Of a DNA stretch of 64,000 bases, positions 11,391 through 26,300 are shown piece after piece. The DNA comes from Lateolabrax maculatus (lineage: Eukaryota > Chordata > Actinopteri > Acropomatiformes > Lateolabracidae). The notes under the pieces were generated by a model. The model searched no databases, was not told the origin of the DNA, and saw only the letters and a program-made list of their open reading frames with translations. Location of the stretch: the NCBI GenBank assembly GCA_031216445.1, contig CM062202.1:19181501-19245500 (forward strand), read 5' to 3'. A program made the position numbers and the translations under genes. The first letter of the stretch is position 1, and every line of letters starts with the position of its first letter.

Positions 11391-14300
11391 CGTGTGTGTG
11401 TGTGTGTGTCTAAGGGTTGATGCACTGCTGAGATGTTCGACGACACACTCCACCTGGTAGAAAGACCACAGTACTGCAGAGCTTTACTAAGCCTACACAC
11501 TCAATTGTGACGGATATTTTTGGCTCTACAACATTTAACTTAACTCCCTGCCTTTAATTAATTGCCAAACGAGCCAATAGCTCCCAGGGATTCTGAGCAC
11601 TTAAAATAAAGTTATCTAGCCAGCAGATGCTCATTTAGAATCATGCAGGAATGTAAAAGTTATGTAAATATTGTTACATCGCCTTTTCATTATCATGCTG
11701 CTTAATAGCTTGCAATAGCAATATTTCCTACTGTGTGCACGGAATAAATAAACAACACGTGTGGGACATGTACTTAAACAAAAACTATGTTCAATCACAG
11801 GTGTTATGTCTGCAGTAGAGTGATTCAACCCAGAGTAACTCGTTGAAAGAATGCCTTTGTGCTCAGCAGAAACAATCACATGCTGTCAAATGTTCCACAG
11901 GAGGCCAAATGTGGCCTGTGTATGCATCAGCACTCACTGGGCGCCTGTCCACTTGTTCACTGGTCCACCCTCACAGGGGCCAACACCCTGTCCCATAACT
12001 GATCTTTGGGCCAATCAAAATGTCAGCTCTGTGCTATGAAACCAATGAGTCAGTGCTGACAAAGGACACAGGGGCGAAGACCAGCCTCACGCCAGCCACT
12101 TCTTCCATACAGATGACATCATCTGGTGGATTTCAGCAGTTCTTCAAGTTTTGTTCAAGTTCCGTCTCCACTTTCTGAGTCGGATAAACCCGAGCTCCGG
12201 GCTACTCACTGTCAATCAAGTTTAAGGTTTCCAATTGGCATTCATCGGTTGGACAGCGGGCACTTTAGGGTTGGCCGAGGGTTTGTGTGTCCGTTTTGGC
12301 AGCCCAGGAGTGACAGGACAAATTGCTGAGGTCCTTCTGCTCTGTTGGACCACCTGTTCAGTTCAAATCATTAGTCAGCAGAAAAAACAAGGGCCGTCCC
12401 ATCCACACAGAGAAGCTCCTGGACCCTGAAGGTATCACCGTTTGTGACTTTTTAATGCAGCATTTGCAGGCTCATCCATCTTGTGGGCTCCCCGCCGATA
12501 TTAGCGTGGATGTCAGGAAAGAGAGAGAGAGCTTTGCAGTGTAAGGAATATTCAAGAGGGAGAATGGTCGGACCATGTGTGTGTGCAGTTGGTTGGACCT
12601 AATGGTGTGAGTTAACGCTTGATGGTGGTATAGGGGTCTGCTGGGAGACCTGTGCCCACCGTCTCCCCTCAGCTCCTCAGGCTACCCTCTGTAATCAGTG
12701 CTCCCACACTCATCAGCAGCCCGGGGCTGAACCCAGCACTGTGTAGCAGTCTGATAAGAGCTCCCTGCCTTCTTTCTCACCTCCCACCTCCTACTTAACT
12801 GCCCACCGCTTCTACTGTAGGCTCTATAAATGGAAGAGTTTACCTGAAAGATAGATAGGGCCAGGGTGGCCGCTGAAAGCGAGCCATTGCAATCGTTTCC
12901 CACACAGAGTACTTGACTTTTCACTGGCTGACTTTAAATTGACTTTCAAACAATAACTGGGGTCAGTTCATTAACTATGGAATTGCTGGTGTCAAAAACG
13001 TGCTTCAATTGGCCAGCAATGAGGAATTGAGTGCCATAAATTAAATATATTTCACAGGAAGAAAACATAAATGGCTAATATGCTGTATCTGTGACAGAAA
13101 GAATTTTGTCTTAGATTTTGCCAGAAAGAGTTGGCAGACAAATCCAAACGGGTATTGCCGGGTATACAATCGCTGTTGCACACTTTCCCACTTATTTATG
13201 GTCTTGCAGAGGGGACTTTTGTATCTGTGGAAGGGATGACACAGTGCGCCCAAAATAAGCTTGCCTTGATATGAGTTTGTGCTTGCATTTGGATTGGCCT
13301 CATTCACCACACAGTGTGCACAGCTGGGACGGTTGGACTGTAAGACCCCATCATTTGTGTCAACATCAACTATGAGACACAACAGAATTCATCTCTGTGG
13401 CAGCTATGCACACACAGTTTGGAAAATATTTTTGTCCGTCAGGTTTGGGTTTATGACCTTGGCTTTCAATTTGCACTAAGGTGACTTAGAAATAATAAAA
13501 ACTGTGAACTATATTAGGTAAGACCTAGATAACATTCCTGGTCACAGTGCTGTGTTGCATTCGCATGTCTTTAAGAGATTCCATAAGGACATGGGAAAGG
13601 CCTTCTGAATAAAGGGAGGGGGAGATAATTGCGGAGGGGACTTGTTATATGCTAGCTGGTGCCATATACCCGGCCATGCCCTCCATCCCTCTTTCTTTTT
13701 CATTGGGTCTGCTTTTCTCAGCTCCGCTTGGCTCAGATTCATGCATCCATTTGTGGCTAGGTTCAATCTTTATCCACAGAAAGAAAAGGAAAGAGGCATA
13801 TCATAATTAACAAAAGAAAGTGGGGGCTAACACCAGAGGTTTAGAGCGAGACAGTGAGTGTGAGAAAGAAAGATAGGCACATTTGACAAAAAGAGAGAGT
13901 GAGAGGCTAGGGTGAAATATGGAGGAACCCATTTCTATGACAGGGCCCTAGGGGGAGTTGTGCTCCAGTAAATCCGCCTTACAGAGCCCTGCAATCTTAT
14001 TATAGTGTGGCCAGTGAGACGGACAGACAGACAAACAAGACAGGCCTGGATCTTTCACACTGCCCAAAGTCAAGCCCCATATCCCCTCAGTCAGCACATT
14101 GGCCCGGCTGGAGCCTTTGCAATGTTGAAACCTTATGACCTCTGGTACTCAAACACAGCAGATCAGAGAAGGAGAGGGACAGAGAGGAATGGAGGGGGGG
14201 GGGGAGAGGAGTGAAAGGACAGAAAAAATGGGTTGAAGGAGGGATGGAGGGATCGTGCAATGCCTTATTTTGAGCTCTTACTGTAAGTCACTGGTGTGGA

Positions 14301-17300
14301 GGATGGATTATACCTTCACAAAGGTGGTTTTAGAAACAGGTTAGAAGATGCACAAAAGGAGAAAAAGATTGGAGGTATCACTGTTTTATTTCTGCTGACA
14401 ATTCCTGTTGTGTGCATTCACGCTGCTTTTTCGTGTATAGAATACATGTGCGCCCATCTACATTTTATGTGCACGCGTTACCGCTGGTGTGCATGGTGTA
14501 TGCTTTATGTGAACACATGCCCTGTCACAGAGACACTTCCACTGCAGCCTATCTGCATAGCAGGGAAGCGAGGGACTATCTTTTGCAGACAGTAAATAGT
14601 GCCTCAGCACACAAACCTTTGATTTAGAATACAGCTGTCATCAGGCATACAGACTCAAGTCACATTTGAGAAACGTGTATAGCCTTACTGCAGCAAGCAA
14701 AAGTAACAATCATCTGCCAAACCTGCCAATCTGGAAAATAATTGTTTATCTTCTGTAAATTACAGACATATCAAGGAACATGATTAAATGCAAGAGAAAG
14801 AGAGACATTTGGGCTAGGACCTCTGTACAGAAATACAGGAATTAATGCATGAAACTAGCAAAATCTGACATGGCAAATATAATTTCAGTTCCTCCATTCT
14901 TATTGCTGACATAAAGCTAGTTTTTAGCTGAGTTGCTGAGAGGAGGATAGGGCTGATGAGACAACAGTGAAATACTCACAGCTCAGCGTGCTGTTTAAAA
15001 GGCTGTCTGCCCCCACCAACGGTATGGCACTCTTGTGTGACCTGAATTGGCTATTCAAATGCCAAACATATATACTATAAATACCACCAATGTGCTGCAG
15101 AGATCCACAGATAGGAGGTTACATCCTGCACTTTCCTCTTTCCTGATATCTTTGAGGATTTCGAGACAGACTTGCTCGAAATGCCAAAAAAAACCTTCAG
15201 ATGTCTGAGCAGACAAGAGGCCGACTCCGATTGTTAGCGCAAAGTGAGTGCCTACAAAAACAACCCCCATGCACACTCTGTGAGAGAGTCCCTTTATTCA
15301 TACAACCACAGCTCCCTTTTTAATTACAGCTTCTTAAGGAGTAAGTCTCTTTAAATGTACCAAGTTATCATGCCCTATTAAAACACATGTTTTGCATATG
15401 GCACACTACACTAGTCTCCTTGTAGTTTCAAGGTCCAACTCATGAATATATTGCTTCTGTAAAAATCAAAGGGGTTGTTTTTTCCCTGACTGGAGGCTGG
15501 CTCTTTGAAGGGATAAAATCCCATAATCCTCCTCGCCTCACACCCAGTGACCGACGCTCCCTCCTGCTGACATGGAGGTTTTGCTGGTACTTTTGCAACA
15601 AGGTACACAGAGTCATTACCAAGGAATGAGTAAGGAACAAATAAGAGCAAACTGCTAATTAGCAACAGTGTTCCCGAATAACTCCTTCCTCACTGCTTCA
15701 ATATTAGTTACCACGTTTGTGCCACCGTGGCAAAAAAATTGTTACGAGAAATGTGTCACTACTTCACGATTACCTTACCACAACTTGCCATTTTTGTGTC
15801 CCCTCAAGGAAAGTAGCACATCACATTGACAAGCAGTGAGTTTTTACTGACAATGTACCATTTATTGATGACGTCAACAGCCTGACAGCTGAAATCTAAA
15901 AAAAAAATTGTAACTATTACTATGTACAGTAGTACAACCAATATGGTTATATGCTATTCAGCTTCAGCGTGTGACCCTTTTATTTCCATGATTGATAACA
16001 CTTTGAGGGCTATTTGCGTCATAAGTCGTCTGGAGCTTGAGCTCAGAACATCTAAAAGTGAGGGCCATCCTGTTCATGTTCATCTTTGATGAGAGATTTC
16101 TAAGAACTCTGTCTGAAGCTGCAATGGGTGGGTTTGAAGAGGTAAAGAGGGAATGGAATCATTTCTACGAAAATCCCTTGAACCTGGAGGGGGAAGTCAA
16201 ATGGGAAAAGAGAAGGAGGACCAATGGGAATGGGAAAAGGAAGATGAAATCTGAATAATGGAAGGCCCTGTGGTAAATGTTCACCTCGTGCTGCTCTTAT
16301 TGCCTTCATTAGCATCCCTTTCATGGCTTCGTCATTGCTGTCAAGTCGCGCGATAAGGGCGCATCCCGCTGACAGATCCCCAAAATAGATCCAAAATTAG
16401 TTTCACGACAAGCACTTTTAATTCCCCCAAAGTATTCTGCATTTTCCTGCAGCAAAATAAGGAAGTAGGAAGGAGATGGGGGAAAAAGCTAATTACACCA
16501 TTCCCCAAGGGAGGGAGAGTCAGCGAAACCTGCTTACAGTGCTATACACATCTTCTCAGCGCTGCATCTGGGGGCGTCTCCCACACTCACGGGTGTAGCT
16601 GTCCAAGATGGTATGGCTTCTCCATAAATCTTCTGGTTTTAGCCTGACACGGTCCAAAGAGCACAGAGCGTCTCATCAAAGGCTACACACTAGACGCCCA
16701 TGCAACACTTTCACCATCATGCATGACAAATGCTGCTCGTCTGCTTGCTTTTACCATCTTTGCACAAGTTAACTATAATGGGTTTGGGTTGGTCTCTTTA
16801 CAAAAACTCCAAAAATAAACAGACACACACACACACACACGCATATATGTTCAAAATGAAAGAGAACACTGAGACACTACACATTATTGCGAGCAGCCTG
16901 ACTTTTATTTCTTTCCACCTTATGTGGCTTTTGTAAAAAAACCACAGCTAGACATGTGACCAAGTGGAAAGAGTGACATGCAGAAGACTCAGAGCTCCTG
17001 TCTTTGGCACAAAGAAAACAGTGATTGTCATTGGCTGGAAGTTTTTCATTTTTCTTTTTTTTAATTAAAAACCAATTCATCATTTTTGGAAAGGATGGTC
17101 CCCATTTAAAATGTTAATTACAGCAATGCATCTTAGAGACTTCAGCCTGACTTGCAGAATAATCTCCAGAAGCTTGTGTGGTGTTAAACCGTTTACAGGG
17201 TTACATTCAGCTTCAAAAAACACCATTCAAGACGTTTTTCCTCCCTTTAATGTGTTCAGACTGAACAAGGTCCAAATGTCAAATGGTCTGTTTTGCACCA

Positions 17301-20300
17301 GATAACACGCTTCAGTTAAATGGGGCTTGGACAGTGACCTCTCTGTTTTGCTGCAGCAACAGATCTTCTCAACATCTGGCAAAGCCTAAACAGACCAGCA
17401 TGTGCACACATTCACTTTGTTCTGCATGAGCGTCTGCAATCTGAGGCTACAGAGAAGCATGCAGCGGAGAGAAAAGAGAGTTAATGTCTTGTAGAAACTT
17501 ATTACCAAGGTTAGTGAAGCTGTGTGTGGGTACGTGCATGTGTGTATAAAGGGCACATCCTCCCTGTAGCACATGCACACAGCCCTGAATAAACCTGCTC
17601 TCCCCCCACTGAAAAAACACATTTTAATGGAGGACAGAGGAGAGCGAATCCTTTGACATATTAGGATGTGCACAAAAAGTGCTTTATTCGGAAACTTAAA
17701 CACTTTTTTTGCTGTTGCCAAGAACATTTTGCTGAAACTCATTTTCACTAACATGTGTCTAAGACTGAAGAGAAAACGATTGCTTGGTTTCAAAGTGGTA
17801 AGTCAGCAAGTTGTGCTATCAAAAGAAAACAACTCTAAATCCAGTTAGAGAAATTATATTTGCTTTGACAGAAATCAAATTTGGTTTCCTTCGCAAAGAA
17901 AACTTTCATCCATTCCTACACAGAACATACTTCCTATTCCTCCGTATTCAACAAACTTTTGTCCCAGGGCTGAGCTTATTTCTTGGTCTGTGTGGCATTA
18001 CGGCATTTTTGTTGGCAGGGCTTTGGGCTTTAGAAGAGCGGAAAATATTCATCACAGAGATCCCCACTAAAGGTACAGACACCAAAGTATAGGCAACACA
18101 GTGCAAGGCTGTTCTTTGCCGAGTTCAAGCTCTGTTTTACCCTGCATGCCTGACAGATGGTGCAGTGAGAAACAAGATGAGCTGTATTCATTAAAACACC
18201 GTAGAAGACAGGTTCGCCTTCTGCTGATCAACTTAAAGCTCTCCTGTTGGGCATTGGTGTGGTTTGATATCATAACAGCTACAGTAAGCACTGCTGGAGT
18301 TTGGACAGATGGGCTAGCTATGATATAAACAGCCATAATGCCCACAGTGCACATATAAACAACCTTTTACTCCTGCCACTTTTCCTGGCACATCATGCAA
18401 CCGTGGGCACGGTTCTCTGTTGCCAGGGACACAAAATGCTCCTCAATTTCCCGTTATTTATGCGGTCTAATCTCAATTTGTGGCTGGCAGGCGTGTGAAC
18501 GAACTCCTCTCACATTGTTGGAGTGGCTGGACATCGGCACTGACCTCAGCGGATCAATACTTAATAAGCCTTTGTGCTGCCAAGTCCATTTTGCTGCAAT
18601 CTGCAATTTTTTTTTATGTCCATTAGGTTGAAAATAGAGCTGACTAGGTGTATGACCACAGGAAGTGGAATGTATCACGGTCGCCTAGGCCCTCTCTGAT
18701 GATGGATGCTTCACAATAGTGTGAGACCGATGAAAACTTCAAATACTATACCATACCTCATGCGCTATAAAGTACTACACCCCTGACTTTTATTAAATGC
18801 AATTCAATACCTCAGTGGTGTTTCAAAGAAGCATTTAACAACTTGTGGGAAGACAATAAAAGCCACAGTGGGCTATATGGTTAAGTTTGGCTGCACGTGA
18901 CGAACAAGGGGAATATGAGGAAAACAAGCCTGGAGCTAGTGCTATATTTGGAGCAGCACTAAAGCTCAGCTTTAGAGGCATTGTAAGATAGCCCCAATCT
19001 GGATATGTAAGAACTACATTTTGGGAGCTCATAGTCAGGAGAGTGGGGGGGGGGGGGGGGGTTCTGGACGCTCCTCGTGTTCTTCTCCTCCTCTCCCTCG
19101 CCTCTCTGGACACGCAGATTTAATTCCATTATTTAGGTCACTGTGATTTTTTTTTTTGTGTCACTGTCTAAAGGCAAAGTTCAGCTGGAGTTAGACACCG
19201 AGCCTCTCTCAGCAAAGACGCTAATAGACTTCGCTGGATCCACGGGAAAATAGGAACTGAATATAACAGAGCAGCTCCCATGTTGTAGATTTCATCAGCT
19301 AATTGAAAACAGACGGGAGGCTAACTCCCTCCCTCCATCCGCCCCGGCACTAGCGGGCTGCGTCACTGACATATTAGCGCTGTCGCCAGTCCTATGGTAT
19401 GCATCTGACATATCACTTTACTTGACCGGTTAAGCGGAAAATAACAAAGCAGGGGACGCCTCATACGCAAACGCGAGGACGATATTGTTGCAGCTGCTCG
19501 AGCTGTAGCTGCTGCTGCAGAGGACAGAGAGGTCACCTATCCATCCGGGCCCGTGACTAGGAAGGACACGTCGATGGCTGCCATTTCCCCAGAGGTGAGC
19601 AGATGCCACGTCTGTTTTGGCAGCTGTATGCTGAAAGGTGTTGACTGTTGGGGCAGCTGACAGAGGCAGAGTGGTGGCTGCACGACGTCCAGGGAAGTCA
19701 ACAGGGGCTGCAAGGCTTCCAGGAAGGCCTCACTTAGGCTCATTTAGGAGAGTTAATGAACCAGCCTACCATCTGTCCTTATGATGAGCTTAGCCAATTC
19801 ATGCAGGACACTAACCTTATTCACCTGATACACACACACACACACACATAAAAACCTACCTACAGTATATTTATACATGTAGTGGAACAGACACACAGGG
19901 AAACTATCCTCGGCATCTTTGGGCTGTACCTAATTAAAAGTAGTAGATTCCATACAGCATGTACGTGGAATGCATTTATTGTGACACTGAAAAAAAGCCA
20001 CATTAACTTGTTAAAGGTCAGCCTGAACGACTAGTGTATATGGTTTTAGATGGTCTACAAGTGTATCCTAAAGTAACTACAGTTAGTAAGTCCTTGTCTG
20101 GATGTTGCAGGCTCCTAACTGTGATACAAAAACACACACACACCGACACACTCCTCCAAACAAATACGCCTGCCCTTTGTGCTGCTCAGCACCACTTCTT
20201 CCCACCCCCCTAATGTCTAGAAAAGGAATGCCCACGCGGCCACATCCGAGGGCGGAGAGAAGATTGAAACCAGATGAATGGAGCTCGGGTACAGCCTGCT

Positions 20301-23300
20301 CGCCAGGCCCATATTTCACTCCCCAAAGCCTGATTAAAACGAGGTGCGGCACTAGCTGGGCCAAGGCAGCTTATTCCGGCTAGGAGAAGGACATTTGCTT
20401 GCAGTGACACTGTGGGCGAGGAGGAAACGGTGCGAAGGTCACCACTACAGTTTGTGCAATTGGCTCACACTGCCCCAGTAGATGTTTCCTCGATAAAGCG
20501 TGATCAGTTCCAATATTTCCATGGATAAAATAAATACACAGTGCTCATTTAAAGATTAATTTCATTAAAATTTGATTCTGCCCAAAAAACGAACGTGTCA
20601 CCTTGCATTGTCCTTTCTTTGGGGGTGTTACAGCGGCTGAGGAGCTATAAAGTAGGCCAGTAACTGTTAACTGAAAGGAAATTAGGGCAAAATGCAAGAA
20701 TTGTGAAGCAAGAATTATTAGCTTCATACAGAAATTAGATATATGATTCCATGATTGAAATGCATCACATATGCCTTTTTTGATTTATACAATAGTTTTG
20801 TTATAGTTTAATTTGGTGCCAAGAAGAGTTTTAGAATAATGCCTCATTAAATAATGAATAAAGAGTACTGGGGGTCCTGTAGAGTATCATGTAACCTAGA
20901 CATGGTTTACTATGTAGTATTTAGGGTGCCGTGTACATGTCAAGAATAAATCCCTAATGCTTAGAGGATATGACGGTTTTCAAGATCTCTGAGGCATAAT
21001 GTTCATGTCTGTGTCCACAGACAGCACAGTCAGTGTTGAGACATGTTGCAAACCTTGGACTGGGACTAAGAGGGGAAAAAAAAAAAAAACAGCTAAATAT
21101 GCCACGTGTTGTTTCCTCCTTCCTTGACCATTTAGCGTGCTCACCCAGTGAGTGTGTCTTTTCGCTGGAGGTCATGTCATTGTATGCATGTGTGTGGGTA
21201 GACGGAGGAAGAGGGTGTCATTTGCATTCCTTCTGAGTAAACGTGTACAGCGAGAGACAGCAAGGGAAGGAGCCTGGGAGCCGTAGGTGTGTGTCTGTGT
21301 TTATGTGTGGAGCTTAACACGTGTGTGAGTGTGACTGACTGATTAGCGGCCTGTTTTCATCAACCGTCTGCAGTCGCCTCTCCGGAGATAGCGAGGCAGA
21401 GTGGGAGAGTTTCGTACTGTTTTCCAGCGTTGCTGGCTCTCCCTTTCCCTCCCGTGCAGCTGGTCGGCCACACTCGCCACTTGATGCCAAACACACTCCC
21501 CTCTATCCCCCTGACATTTTAGCTATGCTTCTGCTGAGACAGTTGTGGCTCGCCTGCCTGCCGCCTGCCTGTACACACGAGTAAATAAAGCCCAGCTCAT
21601 TTCATTTGGCCATAATGTTTAATCTACATTTGCTTGGTCAACGAGAGGTTAATCTCATTAACTTTTGCTAAATGGCATGCTCGGGCATCCTCTGACAAGG
21701 CGAAGGCTAGACACAAGTTAATTAAAAGAGAAATTAAAAGAAGACAGTAAGTCCCACTGAACGGCGGTAATATGTTAGTTCCCTTGACAGCAGCGCAGCA
21801 ATGTCGAATCACACTGTTCTATGTTAGTTTGTCACTAATAACAAACCACTTTTCATTATAAACAATGGAGACTAGTAATAGCGGAACAATAGAAAAAACC
21901 TGGCACACGAGATTAGTTGGTTTTGCGGTCGAACATGTGCTTCAAACTAACCTTTAACACTGTTTGTGGTTTACCTACTGTGAGACGCCTTATTAAAAGC
22001 AAGCCTCACCACAATACACACCCACACTATTACAGCAGTTAATCAACTCCAACAGGTTGTTAAAAATCTGACGTGCAATTAGCTGGGACTGGATTGGAGG
22101 AGACTTAAATGCCATCGATAAGGGTAAGGTATTAAAAGGGTGCTGCGAATTGGAATCTACCTCGGATACTCCATAAAAACACAGGCATGGAACTTCAGAA
22201 AATGTAAAGGAACATTAGAGTTCATGTGAGTCATGTGAGGAACATTAGAGTTCATGTGAGTAAACTGTACTTTTCACTGATTTCCACTTCATAAACTGAT
22301 TCAAGTATAGGAAATGTGTTTTAAAGATGCACAACAATGTTGCAAAAGGAAGTTGGAAGCCATAAAAGTGTGCTGGGGCATGCTCTCTGGAGAAATAGAC
22401 TGGAAACTAATATATTTTAATGTTCAACCTTCCTCATCATGCATTGATGAAAATATTTTTATATTATGACCTCCAATCAATGATTACCCCAAGGCAGGCA
22501 ATCTATTAGTAATCTAAAAACATGACAAACACCCATGATGAATGATGTTTTATCCCATTTTTTTAAAAACAGCCTTTATACAATTTTAAAATTACTCACC
22601 ATGACGCAGGATTTACTTCAGAAAGATTTACGTCATCCTGAAATGTGTGATGTGACTTTACAAGAATTCTCCCTCTATGTCTTCTCTATGAGGGCCATTA
22701 GACACTTTTCAGTGTTCAGTGTCCTGTTAGCATACAGGAAAACAAGGGAGCTGGGGAAGCTGCTTGCCCTGTGGGTACTACTGCCGGCTCCAGCCTCCCT
22801 CCAGATGAATCATAAACAAGTCCCTTGGCCTCCGTGACTTAATCCCCTGTGACATCGCCACAGGGAGATAGGGAAAGAGGGAGCAGAGAGAAAGGAAAAC
22901 ATGCTCTCTGCTCAACTTTCAAGTGAATTAAACATTAGGATGAATGTGTATGAGGTGTATCTGAGGCTATGTCATTGAGTGGAAGTAGTTATTTAACAGA
23001 TGATAGGATCTGGATGTAGGGGTGGGGGAACCTATTTGGGGGGAGCAAGGGGACTTTAATTTTTGCTTCATAGAAGTAGAAGTCACTTCATCTCAGGCTC
23101 TACCTTCAAGCTCCCTCTTTTTTCTCCATGTGTGTATTATGCAAATTCATGTCCCACAGTTCTTTCATTTAAATTTGGCCACACAGCTTAAGCTTGGGTA
23201 GTCTACAGAGTGTGGCAGCTAAAGCTATAATCAACATAGCGCTCCTTTTAGGCATGAGAAAGCATACCCAGGAGGGAGCAATAAATGGATTTATTTTAGG

Positions 23301-26300
23301 AACCAGAATGTAGAATCTTAGTTAGGGCCAGACATGCTAAGTGCTTTGTCCCTTATGCATCAGCCCTTGGGCAGTATTTCCTGCCTAATTAAAAAAAAAA
23401 AGAAAAAAGAACAAGGTGCAGGAGGAAAACAGTGTCGGCAGTGTGCTGTAACAGAGGTGGGATCAGCCCCGGCGTATATTTTTCTCTAAAAGTTTGGGAT
23501 ATGATTCTCACTTTGCCGGCACTCTGCAGGTTGTGCTGATGCAAGGAGCTTTTGTCTTGAGATTAATGAAAGACGTCTGGCTCCTTGGCATTTTGGATCC
23601 CACGCAAAGGTTAAAAAGAACCTCTGACCAGTGAAAGCTTTATGCAGCGTGCCACTGAGAACGTTCTGCTCAGGCGGGGAAGCAATTCTTTCATCCTACA
23701 CTTTCGCTACCATTTTTACCGACACAACAAATAAAAAAAGTGAAGCTCAGCTGTATTTCCAGCAATTCTCACCAAATACATCTGCCACTGTCTTTCTTGT
23801 GCTGACAAATTTGACTTTAGTCTGCAAAATTAAACCCATCAGCCCAAATGTTGTAAAAAAAATGTTAAAATGTTGCTGTTTTTTTGTTCAACCAGGTGTG
23901 TGCTTATGTGTCCATATGTTGCATATTCCAGCATGCTGACACTGATAAAAACAATCTGGTGAATGTATGTCTTTGTCAGGAGAAGCCTTCAGTGTAACAG
24001 CAACCTGAATCTTCCATGGGTATTCTGGCATACTATTAATATTATCTTGAGGAGTGATTCAAGAAGCAAGGTGGAAATTTCAGGTCCCATCTGTCTGTCC
24101 AGCCACTGTCAGGTGACTTACAGACTAATGCATTCTAAGTCACTGACTTTTTTCATACAGGAACGTAGGGCTACAGGTTTTAACGTAGACTGTTGCGTTC
24201 TCAAAAGCTTCCTGCGTAAAGAGAGTTGAGATGAGCACTGAACTCTTGTGGTGAGCTGCTCAAATGTTATACCAGATTGTCCCTGAGATAAAGTGTGAGA
24301 ATCTCTCTCATGACGGGGCTAAAAGAAGCAGGTGTGGACATCAAATCTTACTTGACAACATCCAAGATTAGCATAGAACCTTCATGCATGATTAAATTAA
24401 ATGAAAAGTGCAAATCCTGCCAGCTAACCTGGGAGAGGTTACTACCACCACCAGCTCCACTGCCCCACCCCCCATCATCATCATCTATCTTACAGCTCTC
24501 TTATCTCTCAGAGTTGCTGTATATCAGATCCCATAAAGAACTCGCACACAGTCATTGCCGTATAAGCACACTTTTTGCTCCTGCATGGCGCCTGCTCAGC
24601 CAAGAATTCATAATGCCTGTGCCATGCATGGCTGGACCAATGCCAGGACGATGACAATGTTCTCCCCTGAGTTCAGGAGAAGAAACTGTTCAGACATCTC
24701 TGCTTTGCTCCTATGAACCACATGCTGGCCCCGGTGCATCCCCAACCACTAATTCCATCTGAAGAGGTATCAGGGTTTGACTAAAAAACACCCCCAGCTG
24801 AGATGAAGGCGACGATGCAGCCTTGTTAAAATCAAGGCCACAATAAAGCATCTTACACAAAGAGAAATATCAAAGAAGAAGAACAACCAAAGCTTTTGGA
24901 TCCATTTAATGTTGTACAGGATGAGGACATTTAAATTGCAACCTGTACTATTCCATTTTAGTTTTCTTAAAGCTTGAAGACTGCTCAATCTTACTGGACT
25001 TTAATCTTAAGATGAATTGTGGAAACTCCTGAACCAAGAGAAACTGCACTGGAAAACAAGTGGAGTCATCCCACTGGCAGAATTCAATTATCTCAAAGAA
25101 AAGTACGATTTTGAGACTAAACATGAGATGAAATTACTTAATAAAAATTGCCTTCTGCAGTGTAGATTTGCAACAGACATGTGTTTATTTATCCCAATGT
25201 AGCCAATCAGGAACAATTTATCTCCCCTTATCCCTGGTGGATTAGGTACTAATCTGTTTGCTAAGGGGAAAATGAGAGAAAGGGAGCGAAAAAAGCTTTT
25301 CCCTCTCATCTTCCCCATGTTCATATTTCTATTAGTGGCGCCTCGCAATGATGCAATGTGACACTTGTGGCTCTGCATGAGAAGCCAGGCTAATATGAGG
25401 ATAGAAGAGGAGGTGCATCTGGGAGACAGGATTTTGTTCCACCTGACATCTGGCACCGCTGCTAGTCTGTGCGTGTGCCTGTGTGTACATACACGTGCAC
25501 CATACATACTGTCTGTCTGCATCATCATATGGCATGGGCATGTAAGCCCATTAGAGTGAGAGTGAGATCTGCTGCACTTGTTAATGCAGATGTTCATTCA
25601 ACGTGTAAGCAAGCGATCAGGGCTGCATCGTATGCTGATTAAGGCTCTCTATGCGAGCGTGATGAGGAAGAAGACTACTCCTGTATGGTTTAATGAGCAG
25701 AAGAGTTAAGCCTGGAGCGAGGTCTTTGGGAGCAAACACACATCCAGCATATAGCCTGAATGTCCTCTTCTCTTCCCATATATTCACTAGATAGAGCATC
25801 CATACCTAATTAATTTGTGCAAGCACATACACAGACATCTTACATGCGCTCACATACACACTACTTAGACTATGCACACCTAGCAGATTCGTAAACACAT
25901 GCGTGCATGCACAATTGAGTGAGAGAGTAGTGCTGCCCTAAGCAATGTGCAACCGACTAAATGGTACGACCTTCAAGCCCCAATGTCCTTCGTTCCTGAG
26001 ATGTCCTTTATTACAGCCTTGCTCCTATCCCACACTAATGCAATGGGAGGAGGGGTGGGAATAACATCTGCATGAGCACAAGGGAGAGGATATAACGGGA
26101 GAATGGGCGGGGGGGGGGGGACTCCCCTTCTCTCTTAGTAGATCCATTCTGAATAGCTAATGCATTCTCGTCACTAAAGTAACAATGTGCAACTCCCTTT
26201 ACTCTTATGCAGCATGCATATCTTGGAGTAACATAAAAATGTGTGAGTCTACATTGTGTATGCATAAGGTGTTAAACACCGACATCTAACATGTTAATGT

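Noticed and set aside
25088..25597. 169-codon minus-strand ORF in intron 1
   Set aside because: No recognisable domain, overlapped by other frames, His/Cys-rich from CA-like sequence.
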